Source: an uncultured Prevotella sp. (GTDB lineage: Bacteria; Bacteroidota; Bacteroidia; Bacteroidales; Bacteroidaceae). Taken from it: DNA of 53,286 bases. Below are positions 13,954-21,867 of the stretch, one piece after another. The stretch spans positions 1 through 53,286 of the forward strand of contig URQS01000019.1 in assembly GCA_900550035.1 (NCBI GenBank), given 5' to 3'. The notes beneath the pieces are model-generated. The model had not been told where the DNA came from. It searched no databases and was given only the letters and a program-made list of their open reading frames with translations. Both the position numbers and the translations under genes were made by a program. The stretch's first letter is position 1. Each line of letters starts with the position of its first letter.

Positions 13954-14156
13954 TTTGTGACAGATGTTATTTATGTGACAAGTCTGTAACTTGTTGAATC
14001 ACAGTGCTCACAAAACAAAAAGATGTTTGTGAGCAATTTTGTGACAGAAAATCAAGTTTGTGACAACGGCCGCCAAAGCTCACCCGACAGGGGTCTGTTG
14101 CAAACCCGAAAAGTTTGTGACAGCTTTGTGATGTAGGTTTGTGACACTTTGTGACA
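13954..14156 (+). other. Iteron array, probable replication origin
   Basis: The 9-mer TTTGTGACA occurs six times exactly (13954, 14038, 14057, 14114, 14138 and 14148 are start positions). Near-copies lie at 13972, 14026 and 14125. A separate inverted pair, TGCTCACAAA (14005-14014) and TTTGTGAGCA (14026-14035), sits in the middle. All exact copies point the same way, and the region lies directly downstream of the primase-helicase gene. This is the arrangement of replication origins in phage satellites and plasmids. An AT-rich stretch at 14160-14245 could be the unwinding element. Confidence 0.7.
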
Positions 14157-14414
14157 CCTCAAAACCCCTTTATTTATTATACTTTTTGACCTTTTGGAAC
14201 ATCATATTACAAAATCACAAAGTTTTCTGACAAAATAAAGGAGGGGTGTCGGGGAGTGGCAGAAGACCGCCGTAGTACTCTCTCAGATAAGCTTGCGGAA
14301 AAATGGAACAGTCTGCTACAGGCTGTCCGGAGCTGTGACAACAAAAAAGCGCTGCACAGGCGGTAATACCTGGCAGCGCCAAACCCAACAAAATGAAAAG
14401 TGAAATGAAAATGA
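14157..14414. other. Non-coding stretch between iterons and primase stop
   Basis: AT-rich from 14160 to about 14245, with one further CACAAAG box near 14216. The rest shows no gene or strong hairpin that I can support. Confidence 0.4.
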
Positions 14415-17339
14415 TCAGAAAGGCCGCTCATCATCAGGATCACCGAACGGCAGCTGTTGCTCTGTCGCTTGCTCTGTGGTCTCGTTGAGTGGCATAGAGC
14501 GCACGAACAGCATATCTTTAGTCTTGCGTAGCTCTGGAGTCACCTGCACAGCCCTCTGAATGCGACCGCCGGAGTTGCACAGCTCTGGCGGGTTAAGGCA
14601 GTCAACCCATGGGCACAGCTTGCAGAACGCCTTGAGCTTCTTGGTGAACGATTGCATAGTGATGCGACTGACGTTAGAGTATCGTTGATAGTCGTTGAAC
14701 ACCTCGTCACGCGGCACATAGTCGTCGAGGTGCCCGCTCTCACGCGAGAAGTAGCCGTTGGCCCAGTCTTCGAAATTGGCACCCATATTGGCCTTCAGAC
14801 GGCGTCGCTCCATGTTGCTCATAGGAGGCTGTGGCTTGATGCCGGAGTCTTTGACCGAGAGATAGAACCGGCAGCACTGTAGCCAGAAATTGAGGTCAGC
14901 ATTCCACTCGTCGTCTGAATAGTCGAAGGCATAGAGCGTTTTGCCGAAGTCGTCGCGTATGGTGCGGGTCTCGTGGTAGTCATTATCCTCAGTACGCTGG
15001 TGATACCAGTCTGAGAACACCATATATAGCGAGCGGGCCTCTGACGAAGGGTCAAAGTCGCTTGGCACGTAGTTAGTGGTGAACGCCAGCTTCGGCGACT
15101 CGTCGAAGCCGATAGTGAACGAGCGGTTGTTCTTCGGGTTGACGGTCATATCAGACGTGATGTTGTCATAGAACAGACCGAGGTTAAGGTATCTATCGCA
15201 GTCATCGACAAGCAGAAGGTCGGTAAACTGGCTCACCTGGTCGAAGACGTGAGGGTTGTCCATGAGCTTCGGATTACGGCCGGACAGCTTGACCGTCTTC
15301 ATCATGAACGACAGCACCTTGAAGAAGAAAGACTTACCAGAACGGCCATTACACTCATCCTCCTCGCCGATTTTATTGTCCATGGCCAACGGTGCCCAGG
15401 CGCGCACGAAATCTTTATATCGGTGCAGCATATAGCCGAACGTGAATATCTTGTTTATCAGGTTCTGCTTCTGCTCGATGATCTCGTAAGAGCGAAGCCC
15501 CTCGCCATCGATGCGAAAGGGGTTAGCCTCCAGATATGCAGCAGCAGCCGTGCGGTCTTCGCCGAAGCGTGTCTCAGTCTCAGCGCGCCAATAGAGTCGG
15601 GAAGTATTGATGAGATAGCCGAAGAAATGACTGTTGACATTCTTTATGTCAATATCAAGCACGGTCTCGCCCTCGTCGTTTTTATCGATCGAGATGCTGA
15701 ACATATCAGGCATGCGCTTGAACCGATGACTGATTACATCCTCTTCCCACACGTAGTTATGCAGCCCGTCGGCACCAGGGTCATACTCCTTGAACCCCTC
15801 GGGATGCGATTCAGATGGCAGACACACCTCGACAGTCTTGTTAGGAAAGAAGAAATACTGCGAGTTAGGCGTGTATGTGGTGAAGTTAAGGTCAATCTCC
15901 TGCAGCGACTCAAGAGCAGCAGGAGAGAGCTTGGTAGTATTGAGCACCAGGTTAAGGATATTGCGGTCTTCGAAGCGGTCAACCACCCACCGGCGAATGA
16001 ACTCACGAATATCCTTGACGTTGACCTTTTTGACAATGTTGCCCTCGATGCGAATGAACTGGGTCATCGCCGAGTTCTCGTCGTGGAGAGCGTAGAACCC
16101 GTTAAGCTGAAGGAAATTGTAAAGGCACGCAGTGTCTACCTCAGTCTTCGGTTTGCCATCCTTATTGGCGTATTGCACCCAGAACTTCGCCGGCATGGCC
16201 ACCTTCAGAAGGTTGCGGAAGTCTTTTCGCTCGCTATGAATCTCCAACCAATCGCGCAGGTCTTTGCGAGGCTTGCCGCGATTGTCTTTGTAGGTCTGCA
16301 GCTTGTCCGGAAGCCACGCCGTGTGGATATCGATGAAGCGCAGGGCGAGCTCACGGCCCTTGCGTTTGCCGGTCTCGTCGATGTCGGGTATGTTGTAGAG
16401 AACATCGACATACTTCATAATCTCCTTATACTCGTCAGCCGAGAGCTGATAAGTCTCGCTGTTGAACCACAGCGGATGGTAGCCCATCGAGTGGCAGCAC
16501 AGCGAGTCGCGCTCGCCCGAGCATATCACAGCCTCGGGAAGCTTCTGCTCCTTGTATGGCTTGCCATCCTCATGAGCAGCCTGCCACTCCTTCTCTTGCT
16601 GCGCATTGAAGTCGCGGTAAGCCTTTTTGAGTTCGAACAAGCCGTTGATATAATATCGAGGCTTGGCACCGGCCGGAGTGTAGGAGAAGCGGAAACCCTT
16701 GTCGCAGTTGAAAGGCTCGTAGACCTTGTAGAACTTGGTCTCCTGCTCGCTGCCATAAGCCTCTTTGACCACACACTCACGCATGAATATCGGGTAGTTG
16801 TCAGTAGAGTGCTTGACGGTCACCTTACGGTCTTTTACGTTGGTTATCCACTTGACCGAGTGCCAGTGCAGCGCATCAACGTCAGCCTGTGTGACCTTAG
16901 GGCCGAGAGCCTTGAGTTCGGCATCAGTAAACTTGTCTTTTAGTTCGAATGAGCGAGTACCGTCGCGCTCATCAGCCCGAGCCTCACGCTGTCTAATCTC
17001 CGGACGGTTAAGAGAGCGGTTGAGTTCGTCGCGCACGTCATACTCAGCAGCGAGCGCTAATATAGCCTCATTGAACCGTGAGCGGTCGAAGCCCTTCTCA
17101 CGCATGTAGATGTCGATAGCATTCTCGCCACGGCCGTCGCCTCCGAAGTCAGTCACCTGCCATATCTCGCCATACTTCTTCGACTGGTATTGACGGAGGC
17201 AAGCCGAGGGTGTTTTTTCGTTGCGAATAGCAAAGTGCTTGTTCTTCTGCCCGACACACTTCTGCGCCTGCGGGTAGAGGGACAAGATAATGTCGAGACC
17301 ACCATTAGTGGCCGAAAGTATCTGTTGAACCGTAATCAT
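14415..17339 (-). CDS. Phage/satellite primase-helicase
   Basis: A 974-aa protein from ATG 17339. The ATG 9 codons upstream falls inside the promoter -7 box and is rejected. The N-terminus (about 30-95) resembles a DnaG zinc-binding domain that has lost its cysteines (NEKTPSACLRQ ... TDFGGDGRGENAIDIYM). A TOPRIM-like segment follows (about 266-345: AVICSGERDSLCC, then YNIPDIDETG). The C-terminal half has a superfamily 3 type helicase motor with Walker A GRSGKSFF at about 665-672 and Walker B LLLVDDCD at about 708-715. It would unwind and prime DNA at the adjacent iterons. Its own promoter carries a palindromic operator. Confidence 0.85.
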   Translation of the reverse strand: MITVQQILSATNGGLDIILSLYPQAQKCVGQKNKHFAIRNEKTPSACLRQYQSKKYGEIWQVTDFGGDGRGENAIDIYMREKGFDRSRFNEAILALAAEYDVRDELNRSLNRPEIRQREARADERDGTRSFELKDKFTDAELKALGPKVTQADVDALHWHSVKWITNVKDRKVTVKHSTDNYPIFMRECVVKEAYGSEQETKFYKVYEPFNCDKGFRFSYTPAGAKPRYYINGLFELKKAYRDFNAQQEKEWQAAHEDGKPYKEQKLPEAVICSGERDSLCCHSMGYHPLWFNSETYQLSADEYKEIMKYVDVLYNIPDIDETGKRKGRELALRFIDIHTAWLPDKLQTYKDNRGKPRKDLRDWLEIHSERKDFRNLLKVAMPAKFWVQYANKDGKPKTEVDTACLYNFLQLNGFYALHDENSAMTQFIRIEGNIVKKVNVKDIREFIRRWVVDRFEDRNILNLVLNTTKLSPAALESLQEIDLNFTTYTPNSQYFFFPNKTVEVCLPSESHPEGFKEYDPGADGLHNYVWEEDVISHRFKRMPDMFSISIDKNDEGETVLDIDIKNVNSHFFGYLINTSRLYWRAETETRFGEDRTAAAAYLEANPFRIDGEGLRSYEIIEQKQNLINKIFTFGYMLHRYKDFVRAWAPLAMDNKIGEEDECNGRSGKSFFFKVLSFMMKTVKLSGRNPKLMDNPHVFDQVSQFTDLLLVDDCDRYLNLGLFYDNITSDMTVNPKNNRSFTIGFDESPKLAFTTNYVPSDFDPSSEARSLYMVFSDWYHQRTEDNDYHETRTIRDDFGKTLYAFDYSDDEWNADLNFWLQCCRFYLSVKDSGIKPQPPMSNMERRRLKANMGANFEDWANGYFSRESGHLDDYVPRDEVFNDYQRYSNVSRITMQSFTKKLKAFCKLCPWVDCLNPPELCNSGGRIQRAVQVTPELRKTKDMLFVRSMPLNETTEQATEQQLPFGDPDDERPF

Positions 17340-17363
17340 TTCGCTTGGGTTTTGTTTGTTTTG

Positions 17364-17395
17364 CAAAGATAGTGGCAGCGTTTGGCTGCCACAAA
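17364..17395 (-). promoter_or_regulatory. Primase promoter with operator palindrome in the spacer
   Basis: TTTG (17395-17392), 20 nt, TATCTTTG (17371-17364) on the minus strand. GTGGCAGC (17372-17379) and its exact reverse complement (17385-17392) fill the spacer, so a bound regulator would block the polymerase. An iteron-like TGTCACAA lies just outside at 17403-17410. Confidence 0.75.
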
Positions 17396-17404
17396 ATCAC
17401 CGTG

Positions 17405-17746
17405 TCACAACTTTTTCAACGCTCTGCGTCTCTTGCGGTCAATACTCAGTGACGGGAAAAAAGTACCGAATGGTGGTGATACTCTTAGCTCAAGTGTGCC
17501 ATCATCATCGAATACAACTACATTATGTTTATAGTAATTATCGTCATAACGAAAAGCCAAACCACCAAGCCACCAGATATAGTCTTTGTTGTCAATAGGC
17601 TTATTCTCGAACGCTTCGCATTTACCATCAACGGCAAGAAGGTCACCATCTTTATATTGTATAATGCGGAAGTCTTCAGACAGCAGCCCCATCTCCTTCA
17701 GGTTGTCAGTATGTTTAATATACTCATCTATTGTTATCATATTCAC
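17405..17746 (-). CDS. Early-region protein of unknown function
   Basis: A 113-aa protein starting MNMITIDEYIKHTD (or at M3, 17740). It is a mixed alpha/beta sequence with an aromatic centre (DYIWWLGGLAFRYDDNYY) and a very basic tail (RKRRRALKKL). I recognise no family. The start overlaps the end of the 41-aa Cys-rich gene by about 23 nt, so the two are co-translated. It is the last gene of the early operon, ending just before the primase promoter. Confidence 0.65.
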   Translation of the reverse strand: MNMITIDEYIKHTDNLKEMGLLSEDFRIIQYKDGDLLAVDGKCEAFENKPIDNKDYIWWLGGLAFRYDDNYYKHNVVVFDDDGTLELRVSPPFGTFFPSLSIDRKRRRALKKL

Positions 17747-17849
17747 ATTTCTCTATATTAAGGTATTCAACATATATTTTACGTATAGAGCACCAACGGC
17801 CATTGATGCAGTTGCGTGTGTGCTCGCAGTCATTACATATCGCAGCCAT
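17724..17849 (-). CDS. 41-aa Cys-rich protein, probable zinc knuckle
   Basis: ATG 17849 to TGA 17724 encodes MAAICNDCEHTRNCINGRWC and a 21-residue tail. Four cysteines (5, 8, 14 and 20) with CxxC-x5-C-x5-C spacing could bind zinc, and a fifth lies at 35. It starts 4 nt after the stop of the LuxR-type regulator and overlaps the next gene, so it is clearly part of the early operon. Small Cys-rich peptides of this kind are common in phage early regions. Its role is unknown. Confidence 0.7.
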   Translation of the reverse strand: MAAICNDCEHTRNCINGRWCSIRKIYVEYLNIEKCEYDNNR

Positions 17850-17852
17850 CAT

Positions 17853-18386
17853 CTAATAATTTTTGAGCCGTAGCACACGGATAATGTCGCGGCAGTGTTT
17901 GACACCGCACTTCTTCTTGATGCGCATGAGCTGCACCTTTACGGTCTCGGCATTCTTGCCGAGCTTAGCAGCGATGTCACGGAACGTCAGCCCCTCAAGG
18001 TATAAGTCAGCAATTTCCCGCTCGCATCTACTGAGGCTGACCATCGATTTTGGCTTGCAGATCACGCCCTCATGCTCACATATACCTCGAAGCGGGCAGC
18101 GCACCTCCTCGAAGTGCAAGACATCATTGTCAATGTCTTGCGTGAGCAGGTCGTGCTCACCGAAGTTGCATCGAACGAACCTATCAGCCATATCGAACCG
18201 CTTGTTACGATATTTGGTGGCGAGAGCAGCGTAGCACTCGGGGAACCTCTGCTTAATCTGTTCCAGTAGCGGGTCGATGATGTCGACGTTGAACTTAGTC
18301 AGCCTGCGCGACTCCTGCCCGGGTACTTTATAATACACAGAACCGTCAGGTGTAGTGTAGAATTCGATTGTTTTTAATGTCTCCAT
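17853..18386 (-). CDS. LuxR-type HTH regulator of the early operon
   Basis: A 177-aa protein. The C-terminal domain (about 115-175) is a LuxR/sigma-4-like helix-turn-helix: LSRCEREIADLYLEGLTFRD, then IAAKLGKNAETVKVQLMRIK. A Cys cluster (CPLRGICEHEGVICKPK, about 97-113) precedes it and may bind metal. The N-terminal half is alpha-helical and of unknown fold. It probably activates later genes of the element, a natural role for the second gene after the switch. The start overlaps the upstream 72-aa gene by 13 nt. Confidence 0.8.
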   Translation of the reverse strand: METLKTIEFYTTPDGSVYYKVPGQESRRLTKFNVDIIDPLLEQIKQRFPECYAALATKYRNKRFDMADRFVRCNFGEHDLLTQDIDNDVLHFEEVRCPLRGICEHEGVICKPKSMVSLSRCEREIADLYLEGLTFRDIAAKLGKNAETVKVQLMRIKKKCGVKHCRDIIRVLRLKNY

Positions 18387-18592
18387 AGATTCTCGTTTTT
18401 AATGGCTTCGTGGCACGCCATGCGCTCAAGTGTATTGAGCCCGAACCCTTGGTTGCCTGCCAGTTTACGCCTTATTGTACTGCATGTCATATCATACTCT
18501 TTAGTAAGGTAGGAGAGTAGGCTGCTCTTCTCTTTTTTTGTCAGACCAGCGTAGTACCCCTGTAGGTCTAATGAATCAAATTTCTGCTCCAT
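18374..18592 (-). CDS. Small HTH-like protein divergent from the repressor
   Basis: A 72-aa protein, first gene of the leftward early operon. The segment LTKKEKSSLLSYLTKEYDMT, followed by CSTIRRKLAG, looks like an atypical helix-turn-helix, as in Cro- or Cox-type switch proteins. It faces the rightward repressor across a 123-nt control region with a dyad operator and a leftward -7 box (TATCTTTG, 18638-18631). The placement suggests the anti-repressor or Cro role, but the sequence alone does not prove it. Confidence 0.65.
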   Translation of the reverse strand: MEQKFDSLDLQGYYAGLTKKEKSSLLSYLTKEYDMTCSTIRRKLAGNQGFGLNTLERMACHEAIKNENLWRH

Positions 18593-18630
18593 TTTCTTGT
18601 TTATGTCGGAATTAGTGTCTAAATTTGATG

Positions 18631-18696
18631 CAAAGATATTAATAAATGATGAAACAATCCTACGTTAATAAGAGCTATAATCTTGATAAAGTAGGA
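18631..18696. promoter_or_regulatory. Lysogeny-type switch region
   Basis: A leftward -7 box TATCTTTG lies at 18638-18631. A dyad follows with arms TCCTACGTTAATAAG (18658-18672) and CTTGATAAAGTAGGA (18682-18696), matching at 12 of 15 positions around a 9-nt centre. It lies over the upstream part of the leftward promoter and just ahead of the rightward repressor gene, as expected for a repressor operator. Confidence 0.6.
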
Positions 18697-18715
18697 ATTT
18701 AACCTATTTTAAATT

Positions 18716-19162
18716 ATGAGATACGAAAACAGCACTGTAAAAAGCGAAAGAGTGAAAGAACTCTTGAAGCGAGCCGGCATCAGCATCGGTGATTTCAGCC
18801 GAAGCCTTTGGGGGCCAAAGAGTCACAATGCCATTACTTATTTTGACACCAGACCCGACGTCAAAGTATCAACGCTTGTGAAGATGGCTGAGATATTAGA
18901 TTGCTCAGTCGAAGACATCTTGATAAAGTCGGACACTAACTCGGATATACCGACAATAAACGGACATTACAATGTGGTGAATAGTAGCTATGTAAATACC
19001 GATGTAACGTCGCTTCAGGCCGAAATAAAGGCTCTGAATATGGTAATAGAAGAGAAGAATCAGCGTATAGAAGACTTAAAAAAAGCTAACGAACACCTTA
19101 GTAATAGTATAGAGCTGGTTAAGCAATTCAGCCATATTCAGGACTCTAAGGAGAAGTGTTAA
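18716..19162 (+). CDS. Phage-type repressor (XRE-like HTH plus coiled coil)
   Basis: A 148-aa protein, the only rightward gene in the element. The N-terminal 65 residues have an XRE-like helix-turn-helix arrangement (VKELLKRAGISIGDFSRSLW ... STLVKMAEILDCSVEDIL). A linker leads to a C-terminal coiled coil (about 95-140: LQAEIKALNMVIEEKNQRIE) for oligomerisation. There is no LexA/CI-type peptidase, so induction is probably not by RecA-driven self-cleavage. Satellites are often derepressed by a helper-phage protein, which would fit. It starts 20 nt after the dyad operator and is followed by a terminator. Confidence 0.8.
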   Translation: MRYENSTVKSERVKELLKRAGISIGDFSRSLWGPKSHNAITYFDTRPDVKVSTLVKMAEILDCSVEDILIKSDTNSDIPTINGHYNVVNSSYVNTDVTSLQAEIKALNMVIEEKNQRIEDLKKANEHLSNSIELVKQFSHIQDSKEKC

Positions 19163-19176
19163 AAAGAAATGTGTCA

Positions 19177-19245
19177 CCGGGCATTTTTAGTTGCGGATAT
19201 ATGTTAAAATATTCGCCTCCTGCCTCCGCAACTACGAATGCTCGG
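19177..19245. repeat. 21-bp imperfect inverted repeat after the repressor
   Basis: 19177-19197 and 19225-19245 are reverse complements with three mismatches, both ending in GCATT...AGTTGCGGA type sequence. They lie at the right border of the element and could be part of an attachment or terminus site, or simply an extended terminator structure. Confidence 0.55.
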
Positions 19246-19280
19246 AACAACTTGCTAAGCAAGAAGTTACGAGCATTTTT
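19238..19280 (+). terminator. Terminator of the repressor gene
   Basis: Nested stems ATGCTCG/CGAGCAT (19238-19244 with 19270-19276) and AACTT/AAGTT, followed by TTTTT on the plus strand. Confidence 0.65.
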
Positions 19281-19818
19281 CGTGCTCTGAACCGAAATGG
19301 CTCAGACACAAGCTCAGACACAAGCTCAGACACATATTGGTTCAAATAATATTGTTGTGTTTTTAACAATCTGCATTTCCTTATGCAAATAGCTGTTTTA
19401 CTCTATAAAGATAGAATTTCAGATCATTCACTCCTCTAAATTCAGCTCTGAATGTTTTTAGGGTTCAAATAATGGCTAAGTCAAATGAGCAGGGAGAAGC
19501 CCAAAAGAATGTAAGCGATATAAGGTAAATGGCTATATCCATAACGAATGGTTTGTAACGCCAAAAGTTGATTTTTTTAGAACTTTTGGCACCACTATCG
19601 GCATTTTCTGTGATTTAAACTGTACGCCGCATGCTTGAAAATGTGTAAAAATAGAAAAATCGTCCTTGTAAGAGTTTTGTTATAAAATACTTCGCTCATA
19701 GTTAGAAAATGTTGAAATTTATAGCAAATTCGGATACTGCTTAACAGAAAGTATGGCAATTAAAAATTAAAAGTGTATTTTTGCAGAAAGATAGTACAAA
19801 CCGAAGACAATACAAAAT
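19281..19818. other. Border region without genes, short tandem repeat
   Basis: The 12-mer GCTCAGACACAA occurs about three times in tandem at 19299-19337, and GGTTCAAATAAT occurs twice (near 19339 and 19461). No tRNA or integrase is present. This AT-rich gap is the likely right boundary of the mobile element. A -7 box TATTTTTG (19776-19783) near its end fits the next gene. Confidence 0.5.
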
Positions 19819-21522
19819 ATGCGACACATTACATTCTTCTTGTTCATGCTGCTTCTTAGCCCCATCTTTACTATGGCGGCCGAGCCAGACTCCGGCGGCA
19901 CGTTATCCATGATGCCGATAGTGAAAATGAAGGCGGCCTTCGACCATAGAGGCGTAAGCGTGTGTCGCCCCATAAGTCGTGAGGCACGCACCTACATCGA
20001 CGCTATATGCAAGTCGCTTGACAGTACGGCTGTGTACGATGCCCAGGCTCAGGCGCGCATTGACAGGCTGCGGGAAAAACAGACGGCGGCCTCGTCGTCA
20101 CAGCAGCAGTATGAGCTTTGGGCCATGCTGTTTGACGAGTATAAGCGCATCTCCTTCAAGCCTGCGTTGAAGGCCGCGCAGCAATGTGAGGTAGAGGCCC
20201 GCAACATAGGTAATTACGAACTTGAGGCTCAAGCTATATTATATAAGGTAGAAATCTTTACAAGGTGCGGCTTCTTCCGCGAAGCGTCAGAGGCTCTTGC
20301 CACAATTGACGAAAAGCGTTGTGCGCTACCAGTAAGAACCAATTATATTGTGGCGGCGTTCAACCTTGAATTTGAGAATGGCTTTTACTTTCCTCGCCAC
20401 ATGTTCCGGCCTAACATGTATCTTCAGCGCATGAGGGCCTATTATGAGCAGGCACGCAAGCTGTTGCCTGACGACTCGTGGATTATCGACGACATGAACG
20501 TGAAGATGAACTTCAACGCCGGCAACTATGCCGAGGCGGTGAGGTGGAGCCATCGATTGCTCAAGAAGTTGTCGCCGTCGTCCGACTATTATCCCAACGC
20601 CTTGGGCAATCTTGGCTACAACTACATGGGACTGGGCGATTATGCCCGCGCGGCACGCTACATATCGCAGTCGGGCATAGAGGAGATAAGGCGCGGCTCG
20701 AAGGAGTATGCGGCGGCACGTAAGATTGCTGAGGTGGCTTACATCACGGGCGACATAACCCACTCCTACATGCTCATCAACGTCGCCATGCACAACGCCG
20801 AAACTTATAACTCGCGTTACCGTTACGCGGAGATAGCTGCCAGTTATCCTAAGATTGACCGCGACATGTATGCCTACATACAGCAGCAGCACACCCGTTT
20901 GCTTGTCGGGCTTGGCATACTGGTTGTCGTGCTGTTGCTGTTGTGCGGTGCCATATTCTTGGTGGTGCGCCAGACGCGTAAGGTGCACCGCCAGAAGTCG
21001 CTTATCGAGCACCAGATGAAGAGCCTGTCGGACAAGAGCCGTCAGATTGAGGACATCAATGCCAAGCTGCTCGATGCCGGACACATAAAGGAGACAGTGC
21101 TAAGCCAGCTCATCGTGGCAAGTGCCAACCATCATTCGGCCATCGAGAAGCTGCGCAAGGAGGTGTTGCGCCGTCTCACCATAAAGGATTATGATGGTCT
21201 GCGCGCCGTGTTCGACCAACAGCGTGGCGAGGCCTTCGACACGCTCTATTCTGTCGACCAGATGCTGCTGACGCTCTTTCCCGACTTCCCGGAAAAGTTT
21301 AACAGCCTGCTTAACGAGGAGAGCAGGGAGGCTCCGAACAGTGACAAGCGGCTTACCACCGAGATGCGTATATTTGCGCTTATCCGCCTCGGAATAACCA
21401 AGAACGATGATTTGGCACAGACGCTCAATTATTCAGTCAACACTATAAAGAGCTACAAGACGCGCGTGATAAACGCTTCGCCCTACGACAAGGACGAGTT
21501 CTACAGGCAGCTGATGGCGTAA
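19819..21522 (+). CDS. Membrane TPR regulator, DUF6377-like
   Basis: A 567-aa protein with a signal peptide (about 1-20), an extracytoplasmic part with TPR-like helices (about 90-330) and one transmembrane helix (about 357-380: LVGLGILVVVLLLLCGAIFL). A cytoplasmic coiled coil (about 385-430) leads to a C-terminal domain ending in a LuxR-like helix-turn-helix (RLGITKNDDLAQTLNYSVNT). This is the DUF6377 layout of Bacteroidota, thought to sense a periplasmic signal and control adjacent outer-membrane genes in one polypeptide. It reads toward the receptor gene, whose promoter has repeated TACGGTAT sites, probably its targets. Confidence 0.85.
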   Translation: MRHITFFLFMLLLSPIFTMAAEPDSGGTLSMMPIVKMKAAFDHRGVSVCRPISREARTYIDAICKSLDSTAVYDAQAQARIDRLREKQTAASSSQQQYELWAMLFDEYKRISFKPALKAAQQCEVEARNIGNYELEAQAILYKVEIFTRCGFFREASEALATIDEKRCALPVRTNYIVAAFNLEFENGFYFPRHMFRPNMYLQRMRAYYEQARKLLPDDSWIIDDMNVKMNFNAGNYAEAVRWSHRLLKKLSPSSDYYPNALGNLGYNYMGLGDYARAARYISQSGIEEIRRGSKEYAAARKIAEVAYITGDITHSYMLINVAMHNAETYNSRYRYAEIAASYPKIDRDMYAYIQQQHTRLLVGLGILVVVLLLLCGAIFLVVRQTRKVHRQKSLIEHQMKSLSDKSRQIEDINAKLLDAGHIKETVLSQLIVASANHHSAIEKLRKEVLRRLTIKDYDGLRAVFDQQRGEAFDTLYSVDQMLLTLFPDFPEKFNSLLNEESREAPNSDKRLTTEMRIFALIRLGITKNDDLAQTLNYSVNTIKSYKTRVINASPYDKDEFYRQLMA

Positions 21523-21691
21523 TTGGAGTTTATAAAGTGGCGTTTCTGCGCCGAGCGAGCATATAGGTGCGGATTTTTTTTGCCGTGTTCGTTCTTTTTT
21601 CAAGTTATGTTATCGCTAACAGCGGGATTTGTTAGTTTTCAAAGGTATATTTTCAAGCACATAAGAAAGCGGTAATCCGCTGATTATCAAT

Positions 21692-21762
21692 TACGGTATA
21701 TGCCACGCATGGGGTATATACCGTATATTTTTTGCTTACGGTATGGTGGGGAAGTAACTTTG
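21692..21762 (+). promoter_or_regulatory. Receptor promoter with three TACGGTAT boxes
   Basis: TTTG (21731-21734), exactly 20 nt, TAACTTTG (21755-21762). TACGGTAT lies at 21692-21699 and 21737-21744 (the latter inside the spacer), and its reverse complement ATACCGTA at 21718-21725. They look like operator sites for the upstream membrane regulator. A CCGAATTC/GAATTCGG stem (21766-21773 with 21791-21798) begins at the expected transcription start. Confidence 0.7.
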
Positions 21763-21867
21763 CAACCGAATTCAAAAACATGCGAATTCAGAATTCGGAA
21801 AAACTGAATCGTAAAAATCGTAAAAAGAGTTACATTACTAAGAACCGTTTAAAAACTTAAAGATTTT

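Noticed and set aside
13954..14156. CRISPR-like repeat cluster
   Set aside because: The repeats are only 9 nt and unevenly spaced, with no spacer-sized units and no cas genes. They fit iterons.
15249..16943. 564-codon open frame on the plus strand
   Set aside because: It lies wholly antisense to the primase-helicase, whose motifs are clear. The frame has no domain and reflects codon bias of the opposite strand.
3968..19162. Mu-like transposable prophage
   Set aside because: There is no DDE transposase, MuB-type ATPase or Mor-like activator. The primase and iteron origin point to a different replication mode.
19339..19472. tRNA-like attachment site (GGTTCAAAT motif)
   Set aside because: The motif resembles a T-loop but no cloverleaf can be built around either copy.
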